From Streptomyces sp. SA15 (lineage in GTDB: Bacteria; Actinomycetota; Actinomycetes; Streptomycetales; Streptomycetaceae), in the NCBI RefSeq assembly GCF_002291145.1, contig NZ_NTGE01000137.1, positions 1-51,839 of the forward strand: a stretch of DNA of 51,839 nt, written 5' to 3'. This document shows positions 40,902 through 48,189 of this stretch, piece by piece (positions within the stretch are counted from its first letter, which is position 1; every line of letters starts with the position of its first letter). The notes beneath the pieces are model-generated. The model ran no database searches and was not told where the DNA came from. It was given only the letters and a program-made list of their open reading frames with translations. A program made the translations under genes and the position numbers.

Positions 40902-41135
40902 ATGGCGACATGTGAAGTTTGCGGCAATCACTACGGAATGACCTTCGAGGTGCACGCACAGGGCGCGGTCCACGTCTTCGACTGCTTCTCCTGCGCGATC
41001 CACCGCATGGCACCCATCTGCGAGCACTGCCGTGTGCAGATCATCGGCCAGGGCGTCGAGGTCGAGGGCCACTGGTACTGCGGCGCCCACTGCGCCAGGG
41101 CGGAAGGGAAGGTGGGGATCATCGACAAGGTCTAG
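40902..41135 (+). CDS. small zinc-ribbon/LIM-like protein
   Basis: A 77-residue cytosolic protein with five metal-binding pairs: CEVCGNHYG, DCFSCAIH, CEHCRVQI and WYCGAHCA. The spacing suggests two zinc knuckles in LIM-like arrangement. It is widespread in actinobacteria as far as I recall, with no assigned role. ATG 40902 gives the compact form; no ribosome site is evident. It lies between the exonuclease and SURF1 genes on the same strand. Confidence 0.8.
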   Translation: MATCEVCGNHYGMTFEVHAQGAVHVFDCFSCAIHRMAPICEHCRVQIIGQGVEVEGHWYCGAHCARAEGKVGIIDKV

Positions 41136-41192
41136 ATGTATTGACCAGCACCCCCCTGAATGCGCCCCACGACCGAGTTGTACGGTCGTGGG

Positions 41193-41987
41193 GTGTACCG
41201 CTTCCTGTTGTCCCGGCAGTGGGTGATCCTCACGCTGGTCGCCCTCCTTCTCATCCCCACGATGATCAGGCTGGGCATCTGGCAGATGCATCGCTACGAG
41301 ATGCGCACCGCACGGAACCAGCTGGTCGCCGACGCGCTGTCCGCCAAACCGGTACCGGTGGAGCAGATGACCTCCCCCGGTCATACCGTCACCAATGACG
41401 AGCGGTACCGGAGGGTGACGGCCAAGGGTCACTTCGACACCGACGACGAGGTCGTCGTCCGGCGGCGCACCAACTCCGACGACGAGGTCGGCTACCACGT
41501 CCTGACCCCGTTCGTCCTGACGGACGGCAAGGTGGTGCTCGTCAACCGGGGCTGGATCCCCGCGGACGGCCCGAGCCAGACCGCGTTCCCCAAGGTCCCC
41601 GCACCGCCCCGCGGCCAGATCACCGTCACCGGCCGGCTGATGCCCGACGAGACGACCGCGGCGAGCGGCATCAAGAACCTCAAGGGACTGCCGGAGCGGC
41701 AGGTCATGCTGATCAACAGCGAGCAGGAGGCGCGGCGCCTGGACGCCCAGGTGCTCGGCGGCTACCTCGCGCAGACGGCGCCCGAACCGAAGGGCGACAC
41801 CCCCGAGCTGGTCGGCCGGCCCGGCGACGAGGACGCCGCGCTGAACTACGCGTACGCCATCCAGTGGTGGCTGTTCGCCGCCGGCGTCCCGATCGGCTGG
41901 CTGGTCCTGGTCCGGCGGGAGGCCCGCGACCGCAGGGCGGCGGCCGCCGAGAAGGAGACGCCTCAGACGCAGCCGGCCACGGTCTGA
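41193..41987 (+). CDS. SURF1-family cytochrome oxidase assembly protein
   Basis: A 264-residue SURF1 homologue with membrane helices at the N-terminus (WVILTLVALLLIPTMIRLG) and C-terminus (AIQWWLFAAGVPIGWLVLV) and an extracytoplasmic domain between. The motifs LGIWQMHR, YRRVTAKGHFD, VLVNRGWIPA and NYAYAIQWW are typical. It assists haem A insertion into cytochrome aa3 oxidase. GTG 41193 is preferred: TACGGT (41181-41186) lies exactly 6 nt upstream and MYRFLLSRQW is the family start. Confidence 0.92.
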   Translation: MYRFLLSRQWVILTLVALLLIPTMIRLGIWQMHRYEMRTARNQLVADALSAKPVPVEQMTSPGHTVTNDERYRRVTAKGHFDTDDEVVVRRRTNSDDEVGYHVLTPFVLTDGKVVLVNRGWIPADGPSQTAFPKVPAPPRGQITVTGRLMPDETTAASGIKNLKGLPERQVMLINSEQEARRLDAQVLGGYLAQTAPEPKGDTPELVGRPGDEDAALNYAYAIQWWLFAAGVPIGWLVLVRREARDRRAAAAEKETPQTQPATV

Positions 41988-42053
41988 CACCTCGCGTCAC
42001 CCGCCCGGCCCCGCCCCGGATTGCCACCCACGGGGTCCGGGAACCCGCACTGC

Positions 42054-42780
42054 GTGCACCCCCGTATCGAGGACTACGCACTCATCGGCGACGAACAGAC
42101 AGCGGCGCTGGTCGGCCGGGACGGCTCCGTCGACTGGCTGTGTCTGCCCCGCTTCGACTCGGCGGCCTGCTTCGCCAAGCTGCTCGGCGACCAGGAGAAC
42201 GGCCACTGGCGGATCGCCCCACGCCGACCGTGCCGTGCGCACGCTGGAGAGGAACCCGAAACTGCGCGGGGACCTGGACGGCTGGCGGGCGATGCGTGAC
42301 GAGGTGCACCGGGAGGTGTGCGAGAAGGGCTACGACCCCGAGCGGAACACCTTCACTCAGTACTACGGCTCGCGCGAGCTCGACGCCTCGGTGCTGCTCA
42401 TCCCGCGCGTCGGCTTCCTGCCGCCGGACGACCCGCGCGTGCTCGGCACCATCGACGCGGTCCGCGACGCGCTGGGCCACGGCGGCTTACTGCGCCGCTA
42501 CAGCGCCGCGGAAACCCCCGTGGACGGCCTGCCGGGTGGCGAGGGCACCTTCCTGGCGTGCTCGTTCTGGCTCGCGGACGCCCTGCACATGACGGGCCGT
42601 ACGAAGGAGGCGCGGGAGCTGTTCGAACGACTGGTCGGCCTCGCCAACGACGTGGGGCTGCTGTCCGAGGAGTACGACCCCGTGGCCGGCGTCCAGCTGG
42701 GCAACGTCCCGCAGGCGTTCAGCCACATCGGCCTGGTGAACACCGCCCTCGCCCTGTTCGGGGGCGAAGGGGCAGGATAG
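42054..42780 (+). pseudogene. GH15 (glucoamylase/trehalase-type) pseudogene, internal deletion
   Basis: The first 56 codons (GTG 42054) match the N-terminus of actinobacterial GH15 enzymes: HPRIEDYALIGDEQTAALVG and DWLCLPRFDSAACFAKLLGD. After WRIAP the frame breaks near 42219-42222, and the sequence continues in another frame with ADRAVRTLERNPKLRG and PGGEGTFLACSFWLADALH, about 185 codons of the C-terminus, to the stop at 42780. Full-length relatives are about 600 residues, so roughly 350 codons holding the catalytic core are gone. A TTA codon lies at 42487. The remains end 5 nt before an SDR gene. Confidence 0.9.
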
Positions 42781-42785
42781 GGGCC

Positions 42786-43541
42786 ATGGATCTTGGGCTG
42801 AAGGACAGGGTGTACGTCGTCACCGGGGCCACGCGCGGCCTCGGCAACGCCGCCGCGCGCGAGCTGGTCGCCGACGGCGCGAAGGTGGTCATCACCGGGC
42901 GGGAGGAGAAGAGCGTCGCCGAGGCGGCCGCCGCTCTGGGGGCGAACGCGGTGGGGGTGGTCGCGGACAACGCCGACCCTTCGGCGCCCGCGCGGCTGAT
43001 CGCCGCCGCGCGTGAGCACTTCGGGGGCTTCGACGGCATCCTCGTCAGCGTCGGGGGGCCTGCGCCGGGGTTCGTCGCCGACAACACGGACGAGCAGTGG
43101 CAGGCGGCGTTCGAGTCGGTGTTCCTGGGGGCGGTTCGGCTCGCGCGGGCGTCGGCGGCTGAGCTGGAGGCCGGGGGTGTGGTCGGGTTCGTGTTGTCCG
43201 GGTCGGTGCATGAGCCGATTCCGGGGTTGACGATCTCGAATGGGCTGCGGCCGGGGTTGGCCGGGTTCGCGAAGTCGCTGGCGGATGAGTTGGGGCCGCG
43301 GGGGATTCGAGTCGTGGGGCTGCTGCCTGCGCGTATCGACACGGATCGGGTGCGGGAGTTGGATGGGATGTCCGCCGATCCGGAGGCTGCTCGGGCTGCG
43401 AATGAGGCGCGGATTCCGTTGCGGCGGTATGGGCTGCCTGAGGAATTCGGGCGGACGGCTGCGTTTTTGCTGTCGCCGGCGGCCTCTTATTTGACGGGGG
43501 TCATGTTGCCGGTTGACGGGGGGATGCGGCACGGGTTCTGA
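42786..43541 (+). CDS. short-chain dehydrogenase/reductase
   Basis: A 251-residue SDR: VTGATRGLGNAAARE nucleotide site, VSVGGPAPG in place of the usual NNAG, LSGSVHEPIPGLTISNGLRPGL, where the catalytic Tyr-x3-Lys of classical SDRs is not evident (SNGLR occupies that place), and LPVDGGMRHGF at the end. The missing YxxxK suggests a divergent or non-catalytic member. The second half uses GGG, TTG and GTT codons far more than the first. It follows the GH15 remnant by 5 nt. Confidence 0.85.
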   Translation: MDLGLKDRVYVVTGATRGLGNAAARELVADGAKVVITGREEKSVAEAAAALGANAVGVVADNADPSAPARLIAAAREHFGGFDGILVSVGGPAPGFVADNTDEQWQAAFESVFLGAVRLARASAAELEAGGVVGFVLSGSVHEPIPGLTISNGLRPGLAGFAKSLADELGPRGIRVVGLLPARIDTDRVRELDGMSADPEAARAANEARIPLRRYGLPEEFGRTAAFLLSPAASYLTGVMLPVDGGMRHGF

Positions 43542-43547
43542 GGTTTC

Positions 43548-44135
43548 TCAGCTGACCCTTTCCGCACGGTGCTTCACCGCGTTCAGTCTGACCTCGGCCG
43601 GGAGTGTCTCGAGGCCCGCCGAATCGCGAGCGTGCGCCAGTGCCCCCGTCTCGAGGCCCTGCAGCGCCGTCCCTGGGTCCGCATGCGGTTCCAGTCGGAG
43701 CCGTACACGCGTCTCGGGGGCGCTCGGGCGGCCCGTGAGCAGGACCTGGGCGTGGGAGACGCCGTCCAAGGCGGCCGCCTGTCCCGCCAGTACGTCCTCC
43801 AGCGCCCGGCCCCTCAGCAGCGCGCCCTCGCCGTCGCCGGTGTCGACCAGTACCTCGGTGAGCCGGTGGCGGCGCAGGACCGCCGTGAGCCACCACAGGG
43901 CGAGCAGGAGGAGGACGGCGAGCACGGCGAGCACGGTCGGCCACCACCAGGCGTCGTCCCGCCAGCGGGTCCGCTCGGAGTGGGTCAGCAGCACGTCGTG
44001 CGAGCCTTGGTGGATCCACCAGGAGGGTGCCGGGGCGCCCAGTCCCACCGCGAGCACGGAGCCGCCGAGGGCGACCAGCACGAGGCCGACGACGGCGAGC
44101 AGCACCCGGTTGACGGTCCTGAGCACCGTACTCAC
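43548..44135 (-). CDS. amaP: alkaline-shock membrane anchor protein AmaP
   Basis: A 195-residue AmaP-like protein: two membrane helices (LRTVNRVLLAVVGLVLVALG and VLAVLAVLLLLALWWLT) flank a short loop, and the C-terminal domain (about 110-195) resembles Asp23-type alpha/beta folds. It should tether Asp23 proteins to the membrane. GTG 44135 overlaps the DUF6286 stop (GTGA). GTG 44126 is an alternative because the GGAAGG site is better spaced for it. Confidence 0.85.
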   Translation of the reverse strand: MSTVLRTVNRVLLAVVGLVLVALGGSVLAVGLGAPAPSWWIHQGSHDVLLTHSERTRWRDDAWWWPTVLAVLAVLLLLALWWLTAVLRRHRLTEVLVDTGDGEGALLRGRALEDVLAGQAAALDGVSHAQVLLTGRPSAPETRVRLRLEPHADPGTALQGLETGALAHARDSAGLETLPAEVRLNAVKHRAERVS

Positions 44136-44791
44136 CCCTTCCGTCCGGGTCGTGCCACGTGCACCGACAGCGCGGGCTGCCGGGCCAGCCCCAGCCCCCT
44201 GACCGCTTCGGTGAGCGCGGCGTTCAAGTCGGCGCGTACGTCGTCCAGTTCGCGGAAGTGGGAGACCGCGCGGACGCCGGCGCGGGCGCGGCGCACGCGT
44301 ACCCGTACCGACTGCACTCCGGCGACCTCCATGGCCCGGTCGCGCAGCACCATGGCGGCCGCCTCCCGGTGCAGTCCGGCGCGTACGTCGGCGTGGGTGC
44401 GCCGCATCGGCAGTACGGCCCGCAGGCCGGGCGTCACGGCCAGCACGATCAGCCACAGGCCGAGGGCGGCGGCGACGCCCGCGCCGACGAGCACCCAGAT
44501 GTCGTCCAAGGGCCGCTCGGCGAGCTGCCGGGCGAGGCCGCGGCGCCAGGGCAGGGCGTCCCGGTCGGCGCGCACGGCGGCGATGTCGTACAGGAAGGCG
44601 CCCGCGACGGCCAGGAGCAGCAGCGCCACGAGGCCGGCGGGGACGCGGCGCGCCGACCAGAAGCGGCCGCCGGCCTTCCCGTCCTGGCTGTCCGGCACAG
44701 GTGGAGCCTCGTACTCCCCGCCTGTGTCGGCCGCCTTCTCGATGACCGGCAGTCGCTGTGTGGTGCCCTCGGAGCCCTGGGACTCGCTCAT
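44132..44791 (-). CDS. DUF6286-type membrane protein of the Asp23 cluster
   Basis: A 219-residue protein with a soluble N-terminal tail, two helices (about 50-70, VPAGLVALLLLAVAGAFLYD; 95-118, IWVLVGAGVAAALGLWLIVL) and a C-terminal Asp23-like alpha/beta domain (VRVRVRRARAGVRAVSHFRE). I recall this as DUF6286, found only in actinobacterial Asp23/AmaP clusters. ATGA overlaps at both ends join it to its neighbours. Confidence 0.82.
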   Translation of the reverse strand: MSESQGSEGTTQRLPVIEKAADTGGEYEAPPVPDSQDGKAGGRFWSARRVPAGLVALLLLAVAGAFLYDIAAVRADRDALPWRRGLARQLAERPLDDIWVLVGAGVAAALGLWLIVLAVTPGLRAVLPMRRTHADVRAGLHREAAAMVLRDRAMEVAGVQSVRVRVRRARAGVRAVSHFRELDDVRADLNAALTEAVRGLGLARQPALSVHVARPGRKG

Positions 44792-45171
44792 CGCGTCCTC
44801 CCCTGTGCCGCGCCGTGCGCCGGTGCCAGGTGCAGTCGCTCCACCTGGACGGTAACCTCCGGCACCTCCATGCCCACCAACGCGCCTACCCGCTCCACGA
44901 CATGACGACGCACCTCACGGCATCGGGCGCCGATGTCGCAGGGGTAGGCGAGTTCGAGGTGCACGCGGATGCGGGCGGTTTCGTGGTGGACGGCGACGTT
45001 GGCGTGCGGGGGCGCGGCGTCCTCGGGCAATTGGCCGAGTGCCTCGCGGGCCGCCTGCGACGCGATCTTCGCGACGACCCGGTCGGCGATCCGCGTGGCG
45101 CCGCGCTCGCCCGGCGGGACGACGGCCACGGGTCTGCGCAGTCCGTCGGCCGCGCTGCTCACGGGCGTCAC
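44788..45171 (-). CDS. Asp23/Gls24-family envelope stress protein (short copy)
   Basis: A 127-residue Asp23-fold protein: ATRIADRVVAKIASQAAREA at the start of the domain, then NVAVHHETARIRVHLELAYP and VRRHVVERVGALVGMEVPEVTV (in parts). It is soluble and probably membrane-associated through AmaP. GTG 45171 overlaps the upstream small-gene stop (GTGA) and its own stop overlaps the next start, a sign of tight translational coupling. Confidence 0.9.
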   Translation of the reverse strand: MTPVSSAADGLRRPVAVVPPGERGATRIADRVVAKIASQAAREALGQLPEDAAPPHANVAVHHETARIRVHLELAYPCDIGARCREVRRHVVERVGALVGMEVPEVTVQVERLHLAPAHGAAQGRTR

Positions 45172-45362
45172 CGCCGCCGGTCGCGCCGGTCGTCACGGGT
45201 ACGGAAGAAGTCGCCGAGCTCCCAGTCCCCCTCCAGGAACCGGCCGACGACGAACCCGACGGCGCCCAGGGCGGCGACCAGCAGGAAGGCGCCGAACCCG
45301 CCGAAGTACCCGGCGAAGCCCAGCGCCATGCCGGCGATCATGCCGACCACGGCCATGCTCAT
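45168..45362 (-). CDS. small hydrophobic protein of the Asp23 cluster
   Basis: A 64-residue protein made of two glycine-rich helices (MAVVGMIAGMALGFAGYFGG and AFLLVAALGAVGFVVGRFL) and a basic C-terminal tail (RTRDDRRDRRR). DUF2273-like small membrane proteins occupy this place in other Asp23 clusters. ATG 45362 follows GGAG by 6 nt. Confidence 0.82.
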   Translation of the reverse strand: MSMAVVGMIAGMALGFAGYFGGFGAFLLVAALGAVGFVVGRFLEGDWELGDFFRTRDDRRDRRR

Positions 45363-45396
45363 GGTGCGCTCCGTTCGATTGTCGGTCGCCGGTGCG

Positions 45397-45882
45397 TCAC
45401 TGGAGTCGGGGCTCCGGCTCCTCTTCCTCTTCCTCGGGCAGCTTCACGTCGCTGACCGCGATGTTGACCTCGACGACTTCGAGGCCGGTCATCCGCTCCA
45501 CCGCCGCGATGACGTTCTCCCGAACAGCCTGGGCCACATCGGAGATCGCCACGCCGTAGTCGACGACGATCTCCAGGTCGAGCGCGGTCTGCACCTCGCC
45601 GACCTCTACCTTGACCCCGCGCGTGACGGCCCTGGTCCCGCCCGGCACCCGGTCCCGCACGGCTCCGAAGGTACGGCTGAGCCCGCTGCCCATCGCGTGC
45701 ACGCCGACGACCTCCCGGGCGGCCATCCCGGCGATCTTCTCCACGACCCCGTCGGCGATCGTCGTCCGCCCCCGGGTGGCCGGGTCCCCGCCGCCGCGCT
45801 TGACGGTCTTGCGGGTCTGTACCGGCGACTCGGTCTCGCTCTCGGGGCTCCGCGTCCGGTTCCGCTCCGTCATCTCGCTCAT
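45397..45882 (-). CDS. Asp23/Gls24-family envelope stress protein (main copy)
   Basis: A 161-residue Asp23 protein: a charged N-terminus (1-40), TTIADGVVEKIAGMAAREVV, a variable loop with VPGGTRAVTRGVKVEVGEVQ, LDLEIVVDYGVAISDVAQAV, and a Glu-rich tail. Asp23 is an abundant membrane-bound cell-envelope homeostasis protein in Gram-positive bacteria. It heads the five-gene minus-strand operon, preceded by GGAAGGGA. Confidence 0.92.
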   Translation of the reverse strand: MSEMTERNRTRSPESETESPVQTRKTVKRGGGDPATRGRTTIADGVVEKIAGMAAREVVGVHAMGSGLSRTFGAVRDRVPGGTRAVTRGVKVEVGEVQTALDLEIVVDYGVAISDVAQAVRENVIAAVERMTGLEVVEVNIAVSDVKLPEEEEEEPEPRLQ

Positions 45883-45933
45883 CGCCGTACATCCCTTCCG
45901 GTCGTCGTCCCATTGACCACGGTAAGCGGGGTT

Positions 45934-45945
45934 GCGCGATCGCGC
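45934..45945. promoter_or_regulatory. palindrome in the divergent Asp23 intergenic region
   Basis: GCGCGATCGCGC is a perfect 12-bp palindrome in the 88-nt spacer between the divergent Asp23 operon and the gene at 45971. It is a candidate binding site; it also contains one GATC. Confidence 0.35.
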
Positions 45946-45970
45946 GCCAGGGATGCGGCAGGCTGGAGTA

Positions 45971-46681
45971 ATGACGGTGGACCGGTGGACGCAGGCCGTA
46001 CGGCATCAGCTGAGGCTGGGAAGACTCCTGCCCCTGGGCGGCGCGGGCGACGGCGCGTGGATCTCGGAGGAGGCGGCCGGAGCGGTGCTGCGGCGCGCGG
46101 CCGAGGACCTGCGGGGCGTGCGGCTGGGCCCGGTGCGGATCGGGCTCGCCGACCCTGAGGACGCGCACGAGCCCGCCGTACTTCCTCCGCCGAGCGCTCT
46201 GCCGCCGGGCCCGCTGCGGGCGACGGCGGAGTTCGCCGCGACGGCGTCCGAGCCGCTGCCGATGACGGCGGCTCGGGTGCGGGAGGTGCTGGCGGGCGCG
46301 GCGGAGGGCCTGGGGCTGGCGGTGACGGAGGTGGACCTACAGGTGACTGCCCTGCTGGACGAGGAGCCTGAACCCCTTCCCGTACGACCGCCGGAGCCGG
46401 CCCCCGCCGCGCCGCGCGGGGACACCGACGAGGGCCGTGCGGCCGACGCGGCCCTGGGCGTCCCCGGCGTGTCCCATCTGACGGGCACGCTGGGCCGCCC
46501 GGTGCACATCGAGGAACGGCAGGACGAGACCACCGCCCTGCCACGGCGGCACGTCCGCCTGGAACTGGCGGTGGACGCGGACCACCGAGCCGTGGACGTG
46601 GCCCGGCGGGTCCGCGCGCAGGTGGAACAGGCGCTACCGGATCACCCGACGGTGGCGGTGCTGGTGACCGCGGTCGGGTGA
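45971..46681 (+). CDS. Asp23-cluster-associated protein (divergent)
   Basis: A 236-residue soluble protein conserved next to Asp23 operons in Streptomyces; I recall databases labelling it nucleopolyhedrovirus P10-like, a name I would not trust. It holds two Asp23-like segments (about 75-135, TAARVREVLAGAAEGLGLAV and TEVDLQVTALL; about 175-236, RHVRLELAVDADHRAVDVAR and QVEQALPDHPTVAVLV) joined by a Pro-rich linker. ATG 45971 lacks a ribosome site. Probably part of the same envelope system. Confidence 0.75.
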   Translation: MTVDRWTQAVRHQLRLGRLLPLGGAGDGAWISEEAAGAVLRRAAEDLRGVRLGPVRIGLADPEDAHEPAVLPPPSALPPGPLRATAEFAATASEPLPMTAARVREVLAGAAEGLGLAVTEVDLQVTALLDEEPEPLPVRPPEPAPAAPRGDTDEGRAADAALGVPGVSHLTGTLGRPVHIEERQDETTALPRRHVRLELAVDADHRAVDVARRVRAQVEQALPDHPTVAVLVTAVG

Positions 46682-46685
46682 GGTC

Positions 46686-47513
46686 TCACTCGCCGACGCC
46701 CGCCAGGTCCCGCAGTCGCCGGGCCTGCGCGGCCCGTTCCGCGGCTCGCTGCTCCTCGTAGGACCGCCCGTCGGCCCCACGCAACAACGCCTTGGTTTCG
46801 ATGACGGCGTCCCGAGGCGCGGCCAGGATCGCCCCGGCCAAGTCGCGTACCGCGTCCTGGAGCTGATCCGACGGCACCGCGACATTCGCCAGCCCCGTGC
46901 TCACGGCCTCCTCGGCCAGGACGAAGCGCCCGGTCGCGCAGATCTCCAGCGCCCGGGCGTATCCGACCAGCCCCACGAGCGGATGCGTGCCCGTGAGGTC
47001 CGGTACCAGCCCGAGGCTGGTCTCGCGCATGGCGAACTGCACGTCGTCGGCGACGACGCGCAGGTCACAGGCGAGCGCGAGCTGGAAGCCCGCCCCAATG
47101 GCATGCCCCTGCACCGCGGCGATGGACACGATGTCGCTCCGTCGCCACCAGGTGAAACCCTCCTGGTACCCGGCGATGGTCGCGTCCAGTTCGGCGTCGC
47201 TGCCCCGCGCGAGGTCGATGAACGACGGCTCGCCGTCGAAGCCCTCGGGCGTGAACGCCTGCCGGTCGAGTCCTGCGGAGAAGGACTTGCCCTCGGCACG
47301 CAGCACGACGACCCGGACCGACCCCGGCAGGAGCCGCCCGGCTTCGGCCAACGCCCGCCACAGAGCGGGGTTTTGGGCGTTGCGCTTGGCCGGGTTGGTC
47401 AGCGTCACCGTGGCGATCGCGTCGTCGACGGTGAGCCGTACGCCGTCCTTGTCGAGTACTGGAGCTTCGGGTACTGGAGCTTCGGGAACAACGTCCTGGT
47501 CGGGCGAAGCCAT
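46686..47513 (-). CDS. enoyl-CoA hydratase/isomerase family protein
   Basis: A 275-residue crotonase-fold enzyme: oxyanion-hole segments GKSFSAGLDRQ and AVQGHAIGAGFQLALACDLR, then ETSLGLVPDLTGTHPL with the position of the second catalytic acid. It acts on acyl-CoA thioesters, probably in fatty acid or amino acid breakdown. The N-terminus has a repeated EAPVPEAPVL encoded by a 15-bp duplication (near 47457-47486). ATG 47513 is preceded by GGAGG 6 nt upstream. Confidence 0.9.
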   Translation of the reverse strand: MASPDQDVVPEAPVPEAPVLDKDGVRLTVDDAIATVTLTNPAKRNAQNPALWRALAEAGRLLPGSVRVVVLRAEGKSFSAGLDRQAFTPEGFDGEPSFIDLARGSDAELDATIAGYQEGFTWWRRSDIVSIAAVQGHAIGAGFQLALACDLRVVADDVQFAMRETSLGLVPDLTGTHPLVGLVGYARALEICATGRFVLAEEAVSTGLANVAVPSDQLQDAVRDLAGAILAAPRDAVIETKALLRGADGRSYEEQRAAERAAQARRLRDLAGVGE

Positions 47514-47553
47514 GGGGCGCCTCCGATGAGTGCGGTCAGCAGAGCGATGCTAA

Positions 47554-47569
47554 GTGACTGCACAGTAAC
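47554..47569. promoter_or_regulatory. operator-like inverted repeat upstream of the hydratase gene
   Basis: GTGACTG-CA-CAGTAAC is a 16-bp inverted repeat with one mismatch, 41 nt upstream of the hydratase start. It has the shape of a TetR-type operator. Confidence 0.4.
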
Positions 47570-47630
47570 CACCCGGCCGATCAGCTGACCGACCGGGTGG
47601 CCACCATCGAAGCCGATGGGCCGCCCGGGA

Positions 47631-47852
47631 TCAGGACGATGCGGCCTTCTTGCCCCGCGTCGCCCCGCCACGCCCACGGAGCGTGACGCCCGATTCGCTG
47701 AGCATCCGGTGTACGAAGCCATACGAGCGGCCGGTTTCCTCGGCCAGCGCCCGAATGCTCGCACCGGAGTCGTACTTCTTCTTCAGGTCTGCCGCGAGCT
47801 TGTCGCGCGCGGCGCCGGTTACCCGGCTGCCCTTCTTCAGAGTCTCGGCCAC
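47631..47852 (-). CDS. gbn: GATC-binding nucleoid-associated protein Gbn (SCO1839 family)
   Basis: A 73-residue basic helix-turn-helix protein: AETLKKGSRVTGAARDKLAA, then KKKYDSGASIRALAEETGRS and a Lys/Arg-rich tail (RGRGGATRGKKAASS). I recognise it as the Streptomyces small DNA-binding protein SCO1839, reported as Gbn, which coats the chromosome at GATC-centred sites and affects growth and antibiotic production. GTG 47852 lies 5 nt after AGGAGG (47863-47858). A 16-codon ORF ends on that ribosome site. The 398-nt non-coding region upstream is rich in GATC at its far end. Confidence 0.88.
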   Translation of the reverse strand: MAETLKKGSRVTGAARDKLAADLKKKYDSGASIRALAEETGRSYGFVHRMLSESGVTLRGRGGATRGKKAASS

Positions 47853-47862
47853 CCGTGCCTCC

Positions 47863-47913
47863 TCATGGGAAGTGCGCTCTGGTCTCCTCATGATCACCCC
47901 TCCGGGCCTTCAT
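47863..47913 (-). CDS. possible 16-residue upstream ORF of gbn
   Basis: ATG 47913 opens 16 codons (MKARRGDHEETRAHFP) and stops at TGA 47865-47863, whose last base touches the AGGAGG of gbn. It is preceded by no good ribosome site. It may be chance or a coupling/regulatory peptide. Confidence 0.3.
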   Translation of the reverse strand: MKARRGDHEETRAHFP

Positions 47914-48056
47914 GGCCACCCATTCGGCAAGGTCCGTGAGACAAGGTTTTGACGACGGGAGCGGGTCCCCACAAGCGGAATCTGTAATTCCAGCGCTCCT
48001 TGTTCGTACCGCCGAACGGGTAAATTCGCGAAGTACCAGGTCAGGGACGCGCGACG

Positions 48057-48087
48057 GCCGAGCCCTTGTCGATAAAGGGCCCGGCCG
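48057..48087. terminator. hairpin in the gbn/ABC-F spacer
   Basis: GGCCG-A-GCCCTT (48057-48068) pairs with AAGGGC-C-CGGCC (48076-48087) with one internal mismatch and a 7-nt loop. It lies downstream of the ABC-F gene and could end that transcript. No T-run. Confidence 0.4.
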
Positions 48088-48121
48088 GGAAATTGATGTA
48101 GGACACACCTCGGTACGAGGA

Positions 48122-48189
48122 GATCTCACACAGATGATGGATCACGGATCGGCCGAATGATCCATACGCAGTGGATCACCTCTTCGATC
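48122..48189. promoter_or_regulatory. cluster of six GATC sites
   Basis: GATC occurs at 48122, 48140, 48147, 48159, 48174 and 48186, six times in 68 bp of non-coding DNA between gbn and the ABC-F gene. Near 72% G+C one site per roughly 400 bp is expected. As the neighbouring gene encodes a GATC-binding protein, this may be a binding region for it. Another GATC lies at 47892 just before gbn. Confidence 0.55.

Noticed and set aside
45971..46681. Relationship to baculovirus P10 protein
   Set aside because: The similarity behind that database name probably comes from Pro-rich low complexity; the Asp23-like segments are more informative.
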